NCBI GenBank assembly: GCA_937870685.1
Contig: CALMZX010000143.1
Span: 1-54,891 of the forward strand
Direction of reading: 5' to 3'
DNA: 54,891 nucleotides
From: an uncultured Alphaproteobacteria bacterium
GTDB taxonomy: Bacteria; Pseudomonadota; Alphaproteobacteria; Rhizobiales; Aestuariivirgaceae
The stretch's first letter is position 1, and each line of letters opens with the position of its first letter. A model generated the notes under the pieces. That model was not told where the DNA came from and did no database searches. It worked only from the letters and a program-made list of their open reading frames with translations. The translations under genes were made by a program, and so were the position numbers. This document shows, piece by piece, positions 1 through 9,142 of this stretch.

Positions 1-1038
1 TTCCAGGCAACCCGCAAGATCTATGACCACGCCCGCTTCGACCGTGACAAGCCGCTGGCGCTGATGGTCTCCTTCACACACCCGCATGACCCCTACGCCG
101 CGCGCAAGCAGTTCTGGGACCTGTACCGCGACGGGGACATCGACCTGCCCGCGACCCCGCGCATGGCCCGCGAGAACCTCGATGCCCACAGCCAGCGTCT
201 CTATGACGTGTCGGCCATGGACGACTACACCGTCACGGACGCCGACCTGCGCGCCGCCCGCCACGGCTACTACGCCAACATCTCCTATGTGGATTCGCTG
301 GTCGGCAAATTGCTGGACACTCTCGAAGCCACGAACATGCTCGACAATACCGTCGTGGTCTTCACCTCCGACCACGGCGATTTCCTCGGCGAGCGGGGCC
401 TCTGGTACAAGATGAGCTACCTCGAACCCTCGGCCCATGTGCCGATGCTCATCTGGTCGCCGTCACGCTACAAGCCGCGCCGGGTGAGTGAACCTGTGTC
501 CTTGGCCGACATCCTGCCGACGCTGGCCCACATCGGACAGGGCACAGACCTGAAACTGGCCCGCAAGGTGGATGGCCGTACGCTGAAGCCGCTGCTGGAA
601 GGCGCCAAGGAAAATGCCAATGCCGAGACCTGGGGCGAGTATCTGGCGGAAGGTGCCATTGCACCCATGTACATGCTGCGCCGCGGCCCGTGGAAATTCA
701 TCCATTCACCGGTGGACCCGGACCAGCTTTACAATCTCGTCGACGATCCGGAGGAACGCGCCAATCTCGCCGCGTCACATCCCCTCGGCAAAACCATGCG
801 CGCCGAAGTCGAGGCCAAGTTCGATATTGCGCGCATCCACGCCGAGGTCCTGCAAAGCCAGCAGGCCCGCCTGATGATGTTCGAGGCGATGAAACAGGGG
901 GCCCTCTTCCCGTGGGATTTCCAGCCGCTGCGCAAGGCCTCCGAGCAATACACCCGCAACCACATGAGCGTCACCGAACGCGACCTGCAATCGCGCTACC
1001 CGCAGGCACCCGACATCGAGGACAAACGGGCGAAGTAA
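1..1038 (+). CDS. betC: Choline-sulfatase, 3' part (5' end outside window)
   Basis: This is the C-terminal 345 residues of a sulfatase; the frame is open from base 1, so roughly the first third of a family of about 500 residues is missing, including the Cys/Ser that becomes formylglycine. Choline-sulfatase hydrolyses choline-O-sulfate to choline and sulfate and so feeds glycine-betaine synthesis. The sequence shows the family signature FTHPHDPYAARKQFWDLY near the start of the visible part, the metal-site segment FTSDHGDFLGERGLWYK and, near the end, the RRGPWKFIHS and QLYNLVDDPEERANLA blocks that precede the short C-terminal domain of BetC proteins. No other bet gene is visible, but the 5' side is cut. 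The subfamily is called from these motifs. Confidence 0.85.
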   Translation, partial: FQATRKIYDHARFDRDKPLALMVSFTHPHDPYAARKQFWDLYRDGDIDLPATPRMARENLDAHSQRLYDVSAMDDYTVTDADLRAARHGYYANISYVDSLVGKLLDTLEATNMLDNTVVVFTSDHGDFLGERGLWYKMSYLEPSAHVPMLIWSPSRYKPRRVSEPVSLADILPTLAHIGQGTDLKLARKVDGRTLKPLLEGAKENANAETWGEYLAEGAIAPMYMLRRGPWKFIHSPVDPDQLYNLVDDPEERANLAASHPLGKTMRAEVEAKFDIARIHAEVLQSQQARLMMFEAMKQGALFPWDFQPLRKASEQYTRNHMSVTERDLQSRYPQAPDIEDKRAK

Positions 1039-1083
1039 GGGTCATCTCGCCCTGCCTGACCTTGCGAACAACAACACCCACCT

Positions 1084-1156
1084 GTCATGGCCCGCTTCAA
1101 GCGGGCCACCCACCACGCGGGACAATGGATGGTCCACATGAAGTGGACCATGACGG
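1084..1156. repeat. Short palindromic intergenic repeat, copy 1
   Basis: Two hairpin modules lie head to tail. The first is gtcatggcccgcttcaagcg followed by ggccaccca, whose core is an inverted repeat cccgcttcaagcggg. The second is ggtccacatgaagtggacc, ending in atgacgg. The same modules recur at 8453-8591 and 53010-53086. They sit only between genes, which fits a REP-like family. Confidence 0.8.
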
Positions 1157-1181
1157 CTTCTCGGATTGTCGCCCTCACCCC

Positions 1182-1457
1182 TCAGATCTTCGGCGCGTCC
1201 TTCACGAAGGGCAGGTTCATCACGTCGAGGTAGCCGTTCACCAGCAGGAACTGGAATCCGAAGAAGATCGCCAGCGCAAGCACCGTTGTCGCCAGCAGCT
1301 TCCAGCGCAGGCCGTGGACTACGGGCGCGCCGTGATCATGTCCCTCGCCTACGCGCGAACCTGACTCGCTGGAATTGCGCACACCGAAGGGCAGCACGGC
1401 GAACAGCGTCGTCCACCAGATGATGAAGAAGATGGCAAGAGACGAAACCCAGCTCAT
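1182..1457 (-). CDS. DUF1467 family small membrane protein
   Basis: This 91-residue protein has two predicted membrane helices, about residues 4-25 and 53-74, joined by a polar loop. The N-terminal block LAIFFIIWWTTLFAVLPFGV is the hallmark of DUF1467, a family of unknown function common in Alphaproteobacteria. Its start overlaps the stop of the upstream epimerase gene by four bases (ATGA), so the two are very probably cotranscribed and translationally coupled. No enzymatic motif is visible and no function can be assigned. Confidence 0.8.
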   Translation of the reverse strand: MSWVSSLAIFFIIWWTTLFAVLPFGVRNSSESGSRVGEGHDHGAPVVHGLRWKLLATTVLALAIFFGFQFLLVNGYLDVMNLPFVKDAPKI

Positions 1458-1858
1458 GCCTGCTCCAACTCAATGAGCGTACCGTTGAAATCCTTTGGAT
1501 GCAGGAAAAGCACCGGTTTGCCGTGGGCGCCGATCTTCGGGTTGCCGTCACCCAGCACGCGGGCTCCCTCCGCCTTCAGGCGGTCGCGCGCCGCCAGAAT
1601 GTCGTCCACTTCGAAACACATGTGGTGAATGCCGCCCGACGTGTTCTTGGCGAGGAACGCCGCAATGGGCGAGGCCTCGCCCAGCGGTTCCAGAAGTTCC
1701 ACTTTGGTGTTCGGAAGCTCCACGAAGACCACGGTCACGCCATGGGCTGGCTCAGCTTGCGGCGCTGACACCTTCGCTCCCAGCATGGTGCGGTACTGGT
1801 CCGCTGCCGCAGCAAGGTTGGGCACGGCAATGGCGACGTGATTGAGGCGGCCGATCAT
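1454..1858 (-). CDS. mce: Methylmalonyl-CoA epimerase
   Basis: This 134-residue protein of the vicinal-oxygen-chelate (glyoxalase) superfamily interconverts (2R)- and (2S)-methylmalonyl-CoA in propionyl-CoA metabolism. It starts with GRLNHVAIAVPNLAAAADQY, where the His is a metal ligand. It also carries GGIHHMCFEVDDI with a second His and ends with LIELEQA, whose Glu is the usual last ligand. The length matches bacterial epimerases. It is followed by the overlapping DUF1467 gene, an arrangement seen in many Alphaproteobacteria. Methylmalonyl-CoA mutase is not in the window. Confidence 0.88.
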   Translation of the reverse strand: MIGRLNHVAIAVPNLAAAADQYRTMLGAKVSAPQAEPAHGVTVVFVELPNTKVELLEPLGEASPIAAFLAKNTSGGIHHMCFEVDDILAARDRLKAEGARVLGDGNPKIGAHGKPVLFLHPKDFNGTLIELEQA

Positions 1859-1912
1859 GGGTCTGGTCTCCGGGTGATGTTGCGGCTCACATGCGGCAGG
1901 ACGCGCGCACGT

Positions 1913-2635
1913 TCAATGCGTCCTTTGGCCCAGTTTTTCCTGCAGCATCTGGCGTGATTGCGGCATGTCCACGGCGCGCGGGCCAAAGACGTGCCGTTCG
2001 AGGAAATAACCCGTCAGGCGCAGGCCCTCCATCACGTCGGCCCCACCGCCATGTTCCGCGCCCCGCAGGAAGGCGGGCAACAGGAACAGGCGCTGGTGAT
2101 AGGGCAATCCCGCCTCCCGGCTCACGGCCCGCCCCGATTTGGGCGAGACATAGATGAGGTCCGCCTCCTGCCCCGTGGCGGCGCATTTGGAGAGGTCGAG
2201 GCCGAAGCCCAGTTCATCCAGCAGGCCCATTTCCCAGCGCACCAGAAGTGCCGGCCAGATGTGATCCTGGTCGATGGCGGCGAGGACCACCTGCAGCGCC
2301 GAAAACAGGCGGGGATGCGGCTCGCGCTCCGGCAGCAGCTGCGCCAGTGCCGTGAGTGACGTGACTCCCAGCAGCCGCAGCGGCTCGTCGATGATCAACC
2401 CGGCCTGCAGGTGCAAGGGTTCCAGCACGAAATGGCCGAGGTGCTCTTCCAGCCGCGCATGCCATGTGACGTCCACATGGTTGCCCGGCTGTAGCATGGG
2501 ACGCAGGCGCCGCCCCCTCCCGCCGCGCACCAGCCCCAGGCAGCGGCCATGGGTTTGCGTGAGGATTTCGGCAATGGCCGCCGTCTCGCCATGCGGCCTC
2601 ACCGCCAGAATGATTCCCTCGTCGCGCCATTCCAT
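1913..2635 (-). CDS. recO: DNA repair protein RecO
   Basis: RecO anneals single strands and, with RecR, loads RecA onto SSB-coated DNA in the RecF pathway. The 240-residue protein begins MEWRDEGIILAVRPHGETAA, typical of the N-terminal OB-fold. It continues into a helical domain containing the usual PHPRLFSALQVVL region, and residues near 160-185 (FGLDLSKCAATG...LIYVSPKSGRAVS) match the position of the family's zinc-ribbon-like segment. Only one Cys is evident there, so zinc binding is probably degenerate, as in many alphaproteobacterial RecO proteins. It lies 9 bases downstream of era in the same operon. Confidence 0.93.
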   Translation of the reverse strand: MEWRDEGIILAVRPHGETAAIAEILTQTHGRCLGLVRGGRGRRLRPMLQPGNHVDVTWHARLEEHLGHFVLEPLHLQAGLIIDEPLRLLGVTSLTALAQLLPEREPHPRLFSALQVVLAAIDQDHIWPALLVRWEMGLLDELGFGLDLSKCAATGQEADLIYVSPKSGRAVSREAGLPYHQRLFLLPAFLRGAEHGGGADVMEGLRLTGYFLERHVFGPRAVDMPQSRQMLQEKLGQRTH

Positions 2636-2644
2636 GGGGCGAGG

Positions 2645-3553
2645 TTACAGCGTCAGCCCCATCATGCGCAAACGTTCCGGGTCTTCCGCCCAGTTCTCGC
2701 GCACCTTGACGAAGAGGAAGAGATGCACGCGCCGTCCGAAGGCCTGTTCCATGTCGGCCCGTGCCAGTTGCCCCAGCGTCTTGGCCATCTGCCCGCCCTT
2801 GCCGACGACAATGGCCTTCTGGCCATCACGGGCCACGAAGATCGCCTGCTTGATCTTGACGGAGCCGTCCTTCATCTCTTCCCACGTCTCGGTCTCGACG
2901 GTGGAGGAGTAAGGCAGTTCCTCGTGCAGGCGCTCGTAAATCTTCTCGCGGGTGATCTCGGCGGCAAGGAAGCGCAGGTTCACGTCCGCCACCTGGTCTT
3001 CCGGGTAGTGCCAAGGGCCTTCCGGCATCATGGCCACGAGTCGCTGCTTCAGCTTTGCAATACCCGACCCGGTGAGTGCCGACACCATGAAGGTTTCGGT
3101 GAAGGGATAGGCCTCGTTCAGCTTTTGCGACAGTGGCAGCAGATGCTCCGGACGCACCAGGTCTGTCTTGTTGATCACCAGCATGGCCTTGCGGTTCTGC
3201 TGCTTCATGTGCCCGATGATGCGCTCCACCTGCTCGTCCAGCCCGCGCCGCGCATCCACCATCACCACAACGGCATCCGCCTCGGAAGCACCGGCCCACG
3301 CGTTGTCCACCATGGCCGTGTCGAGCTTGCGCTTGGGTGTGAAGATGCCGGGCGTGTCCACCAGCACCACCTGGGCATTGCCCTCCACGATGATGGCGCG
3401 GATGCGCGCCCGCGTTGTCTGCACCTTGTGGCTGACGATGGAAATCTTTGAGCCCGCCAGCTGGTTCACCAGCGTGGACTTTCCCGCATTCGGCGCACCG
3501 ATGATGGCGGCAAAGCCGAAGCGCTGGGCTGCAGCCCCCTCGCCCCCGCTCAC
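2645..3553 (-). CDS. era: GTPase Era
   Basis: Era is a GTPase that binds the 3' end of 16S rRNA and helps mature the 30S subunit. In this 302-residue protein the GTPase domain has G1 GAPNAGKST (about residues 19-27), G3 DTPG, and G4 NKTD. The C-terminal KH RNA-binding domain carries VVGKGGQMAKTLG. The ATG overlaps the rnc stop by four bases, so RNase III and Era, both rRNA-processing factors, are translationally coupled, and recO follows at once. Confidence 0.97.
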   Translation of the reverse strand: MSGGEGAAAQRFGFAAIIGAPNAGKSTLVNQLAGSKISIVSHKVQTTRARIRAIIVEGNAQVVLVDTPGIFTPKRKLDTAMVDNAWAGASEADAVVVMVDARRGLDEQVERIIGHMKQQNRKAMLVINKTDLVRPEHLLPLSQKLNEAYPFTETFMVSALTGSGIAKLKQRLVAMMPEGPWHYPEDQVADVNLRFLAAEITREKIYERLHEELPYSSTVETETWEEMKDGSVKIKQAIFVARDGQKAIVVGKGGQMAKTLGQLARADMEQAFGRRVHLFLFVKVRENWAEDPERLRMMGLTL

Positions 3554-4245
3554 CGCAGCTGCTCCCGTGTGATGAAGGCCGCTGCCGCCGCCATTTCCGC
3601 TGCCTGTTTGGTCGGCCCCATGCCTTCTGCTTCCTTGTGTTTTTCGATTGTGAGCCGCACGGTGAACTGCGGCCTGTGTTCCGGGCCCTGCCGCCCGGCA
3701 AGTTCATAGCGCGGCAAAGGCAGGGCTTTCGCCAGCGCCCATTCCTGCACAAAGGTCTTGGCGTCCTTCTGCACCGTGTCCGGATGCCGAAGCACATCAG
3801 CCCAATGGGTGAGGATGACCTTGCGCGCCGCGTCAAATCCACCGTCAATGTAGATGGCGCCGATGAGCGCCTCCACCACATCGCCCAGCACCGACTTCAT
3901 CTTGTGGACACCGGTCTTTTTTTCGGTGTCGCCAACCTTGATGAAGTCATGCAGGCCGATGGCCTCGCCCACCGCGGCACAGACGTCACCGCGCACGATG
4001 GCACTGTGGCGGGCAGCTAGCTTGCCCTCCTGCTCTTTCCGGTGGTTGTTGAACAGCTGGTCGGCGATGACCAGCGAGAGCACCCGGTCGCCCAGAAACT
4101 CCAGCCGTTCGTAATCTTTGGCCTTGCGGCCCGACGAACCATGGGTCAGCGCCTGCTGCAGAAGCTCCGCATCCGTGAAGACGTAGCCAATCCGGTCACT
4201 GAGACGGCTGAGAGGTGCCCGTGAAGACGGCGCGGCAGCAGACAT
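3550..4245 (-). CDS. rnc: Ribonuclease III
   Basis: RNase III cuts double-stranded RNA, including the 30S rRNA precursor. The 231-residue protein has the catalytic signature ERLEFLGDRVLSLVIADQLF, followed by the second acidic patch in SVLGDVVEALIGAIYIDGG. A C-terminal double-stranded-RNA-binding domain ends with GPTKQAAEMAAAAAFI. I chose the ATG at 4245 because it overlaps the lepB stop by one base (TGATG) and gives the normal family length. A longer in-frame start at 4296 would lie inside lepB and adds 17 residues with no family resemblance. Confidence 0.96.
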   Translation of the reverse strand: MSAAAPSSRAPLSRLSDRIGYVFTDAELLQQALTHGSSGRKAKDYERLEFLGDRVLSLVIADQLFNNHRKEQEGKLAARHSAIVRGDVCAAVGEAIGLHDFIKVGDTEKKTGVHKMKSVLGDVVEALIGAIYIDGGFDAARKVILTHWADVLRHPDTVQKDAKTFVQEWALAKALPLPRYELAGRQGPEHRPQFTVRLTIEKHKEAEGMGPTKQAAEMAAAAAFITREQLR

Positions 4246-5063
4246 CAGATGAGGTTGAAGAAGCGCAGCCAGCGCGTCAGGAACGGCCATTCCCACGGCT
4301 TGAACAGGGTGGCTTCCGGCGTGATGGAGAAGAAGATGATGTCGGCGCGGCCCACGTAGTTCTCGATCGGCACATAGCCCACCTCGTTCAGGTAACGAGA
4401 ATCCGTGGAGTTGTCGCGGTTGTCGCCCATCATGAAATAATGGCCTTCCGGCACGACATAGACGTCGGTGTTGTCGGCGGAACCGTTGGAATTGATGTCC
4501 AGAACCGTGTAGCTGACGCCGTTCGGCAGGGTTTCCCGGTACTGCGGCACAGAGGCGCCGCCGCCCGCTTCCTGGTTCGGATCGACGTAATCCTCGATTC
4601 GCTCCTTGGGCACGGCAACGTCGTTGATGTGCAGCACGCCTTCCTTCATCTGGATGCGGTCGCCCGGCAGGCCGATCACGCGCTTGATGTAATCGACCTC
4701 GGTGTTGGTCGGCAGCTTGAACACCGCCACGTCACCGCGCTCGGGGGCGTCCGCCAGCACCTTGCGGCCGGCGAAATCGGTCGGGCAGCAGGAAATGATG
4801 TCCTTGCCGCCAAAGCCCAGCGAAAAGTTGAAGGAGTACTTTCCATATCCGTAGGAAAGCTTTGAAACAAAGAGATAATCCCCCACCATCAGGGTCGGGT
4901 ACATGGACGAGGACGGGATGTTGAACGGCTGGTAGAAGAAGGTCCGCACGAAGAAGGCAATGGCCAGCGCCTGCACAATGACCTTGGCAGTCTCCCACAA
5001 GCCGTCTTCGTGCTTGCGGCCGGACGACCTTTGGGCCGCCAGCGTATGGTCTTCCTTGTGCAT
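4245..5063 (-). CDS. lepB: Signal peptidase I
   Basis: LepB removes signal peptides from secreted proteins on the outer face of the inner membrane. The 272-residue protein has one N-terminal membrane helix (about residues 24-42). The catalytic Ser lies in NIPSSSMYPTL, the general-base Lys in DYIKRVIGLPGDR, and the box E motif is GDNRDNSTDSR. The start at 5063 has GAGGG just upstream; a longer frame to 5177 adds a Cys-rich stretch unlike the family. Between the Ser and Lys boxes is an unusual segment with GGKDIISCCPTDFAGRK. The gene is part of the lepB-rnc-era-recO operon. Confidence 0.95.
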   Translation of the reverse strand: MHKEDHTLAAQRSSGRKHEDGLWETAKVIVQALAIAFFVRTFFYQPFNIPSSSMYPTLMVGDYLFVSKLSYGYGKYSFNFSLGFGGKDIISCCPTDFAGRKVLADAPERGDVAVFKLPTNTEVDYIKRVIGLPGDRIQMKEGVLHINDVAVPKERIEDYVDPNQEAGGGASVPQYRETLPNGVSYTVLDINSNGSADNTDVYVVPEGHYFMMGDNRDNSTDSRYLNEVGYVPIENYVGRADIIFFSITPEATLFKPWEWPFLTRWLRFFNLI

Positions 5064-5193
5064 GAATCCCTCAGGCCGGGGGCGGCCTTCCCAAAACAAT
5101 GGCTTGAGTATAGCGGTGCCGGGATATGGGTCGCAATCTTGGCAAGAGCAAGCCCACAAGCTGTTGCCCATCTGCAACAGGTGGCAGTGTGGC

Positions 5194-5586
5194 TTAAACC
5201 GCCTCGATGATCACGATGGCCTGGGCGTAAGGGTATTCGTCCGTCATGGTCAGGTGCACCTTGGCCGTCATGCCGGGCGGCGTGAGCTTGGCGAGCCTCC
5301 GTCCTGCCCCTTCCGTGAGATGCAGTGTGGGCTTGCCCGAGGGCTCGTTCACCACCCCCATGTCGCGCCAGTACACCCCTTGGGAAAGGCCCGTGCCCAG
5401 GGCCTTGGAACAGGCCTCCTTGGCGGCTAAGCGCTTGGCATAGGACGCCGCCCACTGCGCCCGCCGGTCCGATTTCCGCCGCTCGGTCTCGGTGAACACC
5501 CGGTCCGTGAACCGCGCACCATGCCGCACCAGCGCCTTCTCGATCCGCCGGATATCAATGATGTCATTGCCGATGCCAATGATCAT
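5194..5586 (-). CDS. acpS: Holo-[acyl-carrier-protein] synthase
   Basis: AcpS transfers 4'-phosphopantetheine from CoA to the serine of acyl carrier protein, activating fatty-acid synthesis. The 130-residue protein starts [19 protein letters not shown], containing the metal-binding Asp. It carries the second motif [20 protein letters not shown] with the conserved Lys-Glu pair, and ends with the [17 protein letters not shown] strand. Length and order of motifs match the AcpS family exactly. It is 4 bases downstream of pyrE and 130 bases upstream of lepB. Confidence 0.96.
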   Translation of the reverse strand: MIIGIGNDIIDIRRIEKALVRHGARFTDRVFTETERRKSDRRAQWAASYAKRLAAKEACSKALGTGLSQGVYWRDMGVVNEPSGKPTLHLTEGAGRRLAKLTPPGMTAKVHLTMTDEYPYAQAIVIIEAV

Positions 5587-5590
5587 GGGA

Positions 5591-6181
5591 TCACTTTGCG
5601 AGGCCCCTGCTCCCCGGCTTCACCGCCGGGATGGCGGCCAATTCCGGTGGCAGGGCGTCGGAGGCGTAGGTGGGCACGTCCAGTTGCGTCAGCGCGAACA
5701 ACGGCACGCCCACATCGGCCTTGCCGCCGGAGCGGTCGATGAGACAGCAGGCGGCGACGGTTTGCCCGCCATCCGCCGCGATGCCGTCGATGCACTCGCG
5801 CGAGGAGAGCCCCGTGGTCACGATGTCTTCGACCATCAGCACGCGAGCACCTGTGGGGATTTCAAAGCCGCGCCGCAGTACCAGCTTGCCGTCAACGCGC
5901 TCATAGAAGATCGACGGCACGCCCAGTTGCCGCGCCATCTCATAACCCACCACGACACCACCCATGGCCGGCGAGGCCACGATGTCGATGGTACCGACAC
6001 CACCCGCTTTCACCTTCTCGGCCAGCGCCGCACAGAGACGTGCCGCCCGCTTCGGGTCCATGAGCACGCGGGCACATTGCAGGTAGCGCGGACTGCGCAG
6101 TCCGGAGGAGAGAATGAAATGCCCCTCCAGCAGCGCGCCCGCGGCACGGAATTCGTTCAGGACCTCGTCGTGAGAAAGCAT
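5591..6181 (-). CDS. pyrE: Orotate phosphoribosyltransferase
   Basis: PyrE makes orotidine 5'-phosphate from orotate and PRPP in pyrimidine synthesis. The 196-residue protein has the PRPP loop [14 protein letters not shown], the flexible-loop region with [17 protein letters not shown] and the substrate-binding [15 protein letters not shown] segment near the N-terminus. I start it at 6181, just after the rsh stop, where AGGG lies about 7 bases upstream. An in-frame ATG at 6199 would begin inside rsh. The gene sits between rsh and acpS, as in many Alphaproteobacteria. Confidence 0.94.
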   Translation of the reverse strand: MLSHDEVLNEFRAAGALLEGHFILSSGLRSPRYLQCARVLMDPKRAARLCAALAEKVKAGGVGTIDIVASPAMGGVVVGYEMARQLGVPSIFYERVDGKLVLRRGFEIPTGARVLMVEDIVTTGLSSRECIDGIAADGGQTVAACCLIDRSGGKADVGVPLFALTQLDVPTYASDALPPELAAIPAVKPGSRGLAK

Positions 6182-6185
6182 TGCA

Positions 6186-8360
6186 CTACCCTGTGACACG
6201 CACCGCCTGGGTGACGCTCGGTTTGGCCTTCAGGCCGTTCATGATGTCGTTCAAATGCCGGTTGTCAAAGACTTCCAAAAGAATGGTGAGATCGAAAAAG
6301 TCCGAGACGCCCTCGCGCTTGACCAGTTGCAACTCGTCGATGTTGCCGCCCTGCTCGCCGATCACCTGCGTGACCTGCGCGAGTGCCCCCACCTCGTTGA
6401 CAAGGTTGAGGTGGATGCGCGCCGGGAAGCGCTGGCCCTCCTCGGCCACACCCCAGGCGAGATCGACCCAGCGCTCCGGCTGGCTGTCGAACTGTTCCAG
6501 CGCCTGCGCAAAGATCGGATAGATGGTGATGCCCTCGCCCGGCGTCACAATGCCAACGATGCGCTCGCCCGGCACGGCGCCGGTGGCGGTGTGGAACTTG
6601 AGCGCCATGCCGGCCGCCACGCCGCGCACCGGAATGGCAGACGCACCACCCTTTTCAGGTTTCTTCTGGGCCAGGCGGCGGCGCGCCTCCTTGATGTCGC
6701 CCTCATCCACCGCGATCCCCAGAGCCTTCAGGATGTCGGTGCCGGAAAGATCGCCCTTGCCCACGGCGGCCAGCGCGTCATCGGCGTTCTTGTGGCCAAG
6801 GCGCGGCACGGCAGCGGCGATCTGCTTGTCCGAATATGTGAGCTTGTGCCGTTCCAGCAGCTTTGTCACGATCTCGCGGCCAAGGCCTGCGAACTGTTTG
6901 CGGATGGCGGCGCGCGTGGCACGGCGGATCGCTGCCTTAGCCTTTCCCGTCTTGGCGATGGCCTCCCAGGCGGGCGGCGGCACCTGCGCATCGGAGCGGA
7001 TGATTTCGACTTCATCGCCGTTGTTCAGCGTTGTCACCAGCGGCGCGTGCCGCCCGTTGATGCGGCAGCCGACACAGCTGTCACCGATCGAGGTGTGCAG
7101 CGCATAGGCAAAATCGATTGGGGTTGCCCCGCGCGGCAGGGCGATGAGCTGGCCCTTGGGCGTGAAACAGAACACCTGGTCGTGGAACAGTTCAAGGCGA
7201 GTGTGTTCGAGGAACTCCTTGGGGCTGTCACCCTCCTGAAGCACTTCCATGAGATGCCGCAGCCAGCGGTAGGCGTTGGATTCCGCCGCCCCTTCGCGCG
7301 CCCCGGTCTCCGCCACCTTCACTTCGGCCGTGTCCTTGTAGAGGGCATGCGCCGCCACGCCGCGCTCGGCAATCTCGTGCATGATGCGGGTGCGGATCTG
7401 CATTTCCACGCGCATGTGGTGCGGACCCACAACAGTTGTGTGCAGCGAGCGGTAGTCATTCTGCTTCGGCGTCGAGATGTAATCCTTGAAGCGCCCCGGC
7501 ACGGCGCGCCAGGCACGGTGCATCATGCCAAGCGCCCTGTAGCAGTCATCCAACGTATCAACGATGACGCGGAAGCCGAAAATGTCCGACAACTGGTCCA
7601 GCGACAGGTTCTTGCGCTCCATCTTGCGCCAGATCGAATAGGGCCGCTTCTCGCGCCCGAACACCTGCGCATTGAGTCCCCGGTCCTGGAAAACCTTCAT
7701 CAGTGCCCGCTCGATCTCGCGGATCACATCGCCGCTTTCGGCATGCAGGCGGTCCAGCCGGTCGCAGATGGTCTTGTTGGCATCCGGGTTGAGGATGCGG
7801 AAGCAGATGTCCTCCATCTCGTCACGCACCAGCTGCATGCCCATGCGGCCCGCGAGCGGGGCGTAGATGTCCATGGTCTCCTGCGCGATGCGGGTGCGCT
7901 TTTCCGGCTTCACATGCTCAAGGGTACGCAGGTTGTGCAGCCGGTCGGCCAGCTTGACCAGCAGCACGCGCACGTCCTTCGACATGGCGAGCAGCAGCTT
8001 GCGCAGGTTCTCGGCCTGAGTCGCCTCGCGCGTGACGCGGTCCAGTTGCTTGATCTTGGTGAGGCCGTCCACCAGGGCCGCGATTTCCGGACCAAACTTT
8101 TCGCCGATTTCCTCGGTGGTGGCGCCCGTGTCTTCCACCGTGTCATGCAGCAGGGCGGCGGCAATGGTGGCATCATCCAGCTTCATGTCGGCAAGGATCG
8201 CCGCCACCTCGAGCGGATGGTTGAAATAGGCCTCGCCCGACTCCCGCTTCTGGTTGCCGTGGGCCTTCATGGCATAGACATAGGCGCGATTGAGCAGATC
8301 CTCATTCGCATCGGGGTCGTAGCGCGTCACCCGCTCGACCAACTCGTATTGGCGCATCAT
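6186..8360 (-). CDS. rsh: Bifunctional (p)ppGpp synthetase/hydrolase, RSH type
   Basis: This enzyme makes and degrades the stringent-response alarmone (p)ppGpp. The 724-residue protein has, in order: an HD hydrolase domain with the [11 protein letters not shown] motif (about residues 60-160); a synthetase domain with the [20 protein letters not shown] stretch (about 240-350); a TGS domain around [20 protein letters not shown]; and a C-terminal ACT domain. The RFKD motif is the RxKD form found in bifunctional SpoT/Rel proteins, not the ExDD form of synthetase-only RelA, and the HD box is intact. Both activities are therefore expected. Two adjacent ATG codons (8360 and 8357) can start it. Confidence 0.96.
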   Translation of the reverse strand: MMRQYELVERVTRYDPDANEDLLNRAYVYAMKAHGNQKRESGEAYFNHPLEVAAILADMKLDDATIAAALLHDTVEDTGATTEEIGEKFGPEIAALVDGLTKIKQLDRVTREATQAENLRKLLLAMSKDVRVLLVKLADRLHNLRTLEHVKPEKRTRIAQETMDIYAPLAGRMGMQLVRDEMEDICFRILNPDANKTICDRLDRLHAESGDVIREIERALMKVFQDRGLNAQVFGREKRPYSIWRKMERKNLSLDQLSDIFGFRVIVDTLDDCYRALGMMHRAWRAVPGRFKDYISTPKQNDYRSLHTTVVGPHHMRVEMQIRTRIMHEIAERGVAAHALYKDTAEVKVAETGAREGAAESNAYRWLRHLMEVLQEGDSPKEFLEHTRLELFHDQVFCFTPKGQLIALPRGATPIDFAYALHTSIGDSCVGCRINGRHAPLVTTLNNGDEVEIIRSDAQVPPPAWEAIAKTGKAKAAIRRATRAAIRKQFAGLGREIVTKLLERHKLTYSDKQIAAAVPRLGHKNADDALAAVGKGDLSGTDILKALGIAVDEGDIKEARRRLAQKKPEKGGASAIPVRGVAAGMALKFHTATGAVPGERIVGIVTPGEGITIYPIFAQALEQFDSQPERWVDLAWGVAEEGQRFPARIHLNLVNEVGALAQVTQVIGEQGGNIDELQLVKREGVSDFFDLTILLEVFDNRHLNDIMNGLKAKPSVTQAVRVTG

Positions 8361-8605
8361 GATGGAACCACTTTATCCATTTGTTCCGCCTGCGCAATCA
8401 CGAGTGTCAATAGCACCCCTGCGGTCATGGCGCACATGGGGTGCAGATGGAAGGTCCACGTGAAGTGGACCATGACGGTTGCTTTTCTATCCCAACGAAC
8501 GTCATGGCCCGCTTCAGGCGGACCACCCATGGTGCTTGTTGCGCGCCCCACCACACCCAACCGTCATGGCCCGCTTCAGGCAGGCCACCCATTCCGCGCC
8601 CAATG
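8361..8605. repeat. Intergenic region with palindromic repeats, copies 2-4
   Basis: The 297-base gap between rpoZ and rsh carries three modules of the family seen at 1084-1156. These are ggtccacgtgaagtggacc plus atgacgg at 8453-8479, and two gtcatggcccgcttcaggcg modules at 8501-8529 and 8563-8591. The two downstream copies carry base changes in the right arm (cggacc and caggcc), so their hairpins are weaker. A 67-codon open frame across the modules is repeat-derived and is not called as a gene. Confidence 0.75.
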
Positions 8606-8629
8606 AAAAAGGCCGGGGAAACCCCGGCC
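8606..8629 (-). terminator. Rho-independent terminator of rpoZ
   Basis: A perfect 8-base-pair stem (ggccgggg/ccccggcc, 8611-8618 and 8622-8629) with a 3-base loop is followed, on the minus strand, by five T residues. It lies 29 bases beyond the rpoZ stop. It implies that rsh has its own promoter or relies on read-through. Confidence 0.88.
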
Positions 8630-8657
8630 TTCTCAATTTTTCCTGCACAGCGCTGTA

Positions 8658-9065
8658 TCAGTAGCCGTTGCGCTGGCTGCCCGGGCTTTCGGCGGGCGGC
8701 AGGCCTTCGAGGCCGCGCAGCAGTTCTTCTTCGGTCATCTGTTCCAGTTCCGGCTGGTCCTGACCCTGGTCATCGACAATCGACATGTCGCCAGACTGCG
8801 CGATGAGCGGCACTTCCGTCTCTTCCGGCTCGTCCACTTCCACATGCTTCTGCATGGCGTGGATGTACTCCTCGCGCAGGTCGTCCTTGTTGATGGTTTC
8901 GGCGGCGATTTCGCGCAAGGCCACAACCGGGTCCTTGTCGCGGTCACGGTCAACCGTCAGCGGCGCGCCCTGCGACACCAGGCGGGCGCGGTGGGCGGCG
9001 AGCAGAACCAGCTCAAAGCGGTTCGGCAACTTGTCAATGCAGTCTTCGATGGTGACGCGCGCCAT
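8658..9065 (-). CDS. rpoZ: RNA polymerase omega subunit
   Basis: Omega helps assemble RNA polymerase by binding beta', and in Proteobacteria it forms part of a ppGpp-binding site. The 135-residue protein starts [20 protein letters not shown], followed by [32 protein letters not shown], the complete omega fold. The acidic C-terminal tail (about residues 75-135) is the long form seen in Alphaproteobacteria. The ATG at 9065 is chosen because the three extra upstream residues are not conserved. It sits immediately before rsh. Confidence 0.95.
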   Translation of the reverse strand: MARVTIEDCIDKLPNRFELVLLAAHRARLVSQGAPLTVDRDRDKDPVVALREIAAETINKDDLREEYIHAMQKHVEVDEPEETEVPLIAQSGDMSIVDDQGQDQPELEQMTEEELLRGLEGLPPAESPGSQRNGY

Positions 9066-9142
9066 GAAGCACAAACTCCTTGGAATGGTGGGAATTGGCG
9101 CGGCTTCTAGCCACTTCGCCCCGCAAATGCAAGTATTGCGGC

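Noticed and set aside
2826-3881. 351-codon open frame on the minus strand across era and rnc
   Set aside because: Same strand but a different frame from two essential genes with full motifs; Arg/Gly-rich composition.
8357-8560. 67-residue gene on the minus strand beside rsh
   Set aside because: The frame is formed by the palindromic repeat modules and has no family resemblance.
6255-8606. 783-codon open frame on the plus strand
   Set aside because: It lies fully antisense to rsh, which has complete conserved motifs. The translation is rich in His, Arg and Val with no family resemblance, the usual product of high-GC codon bias on the opposite strand.
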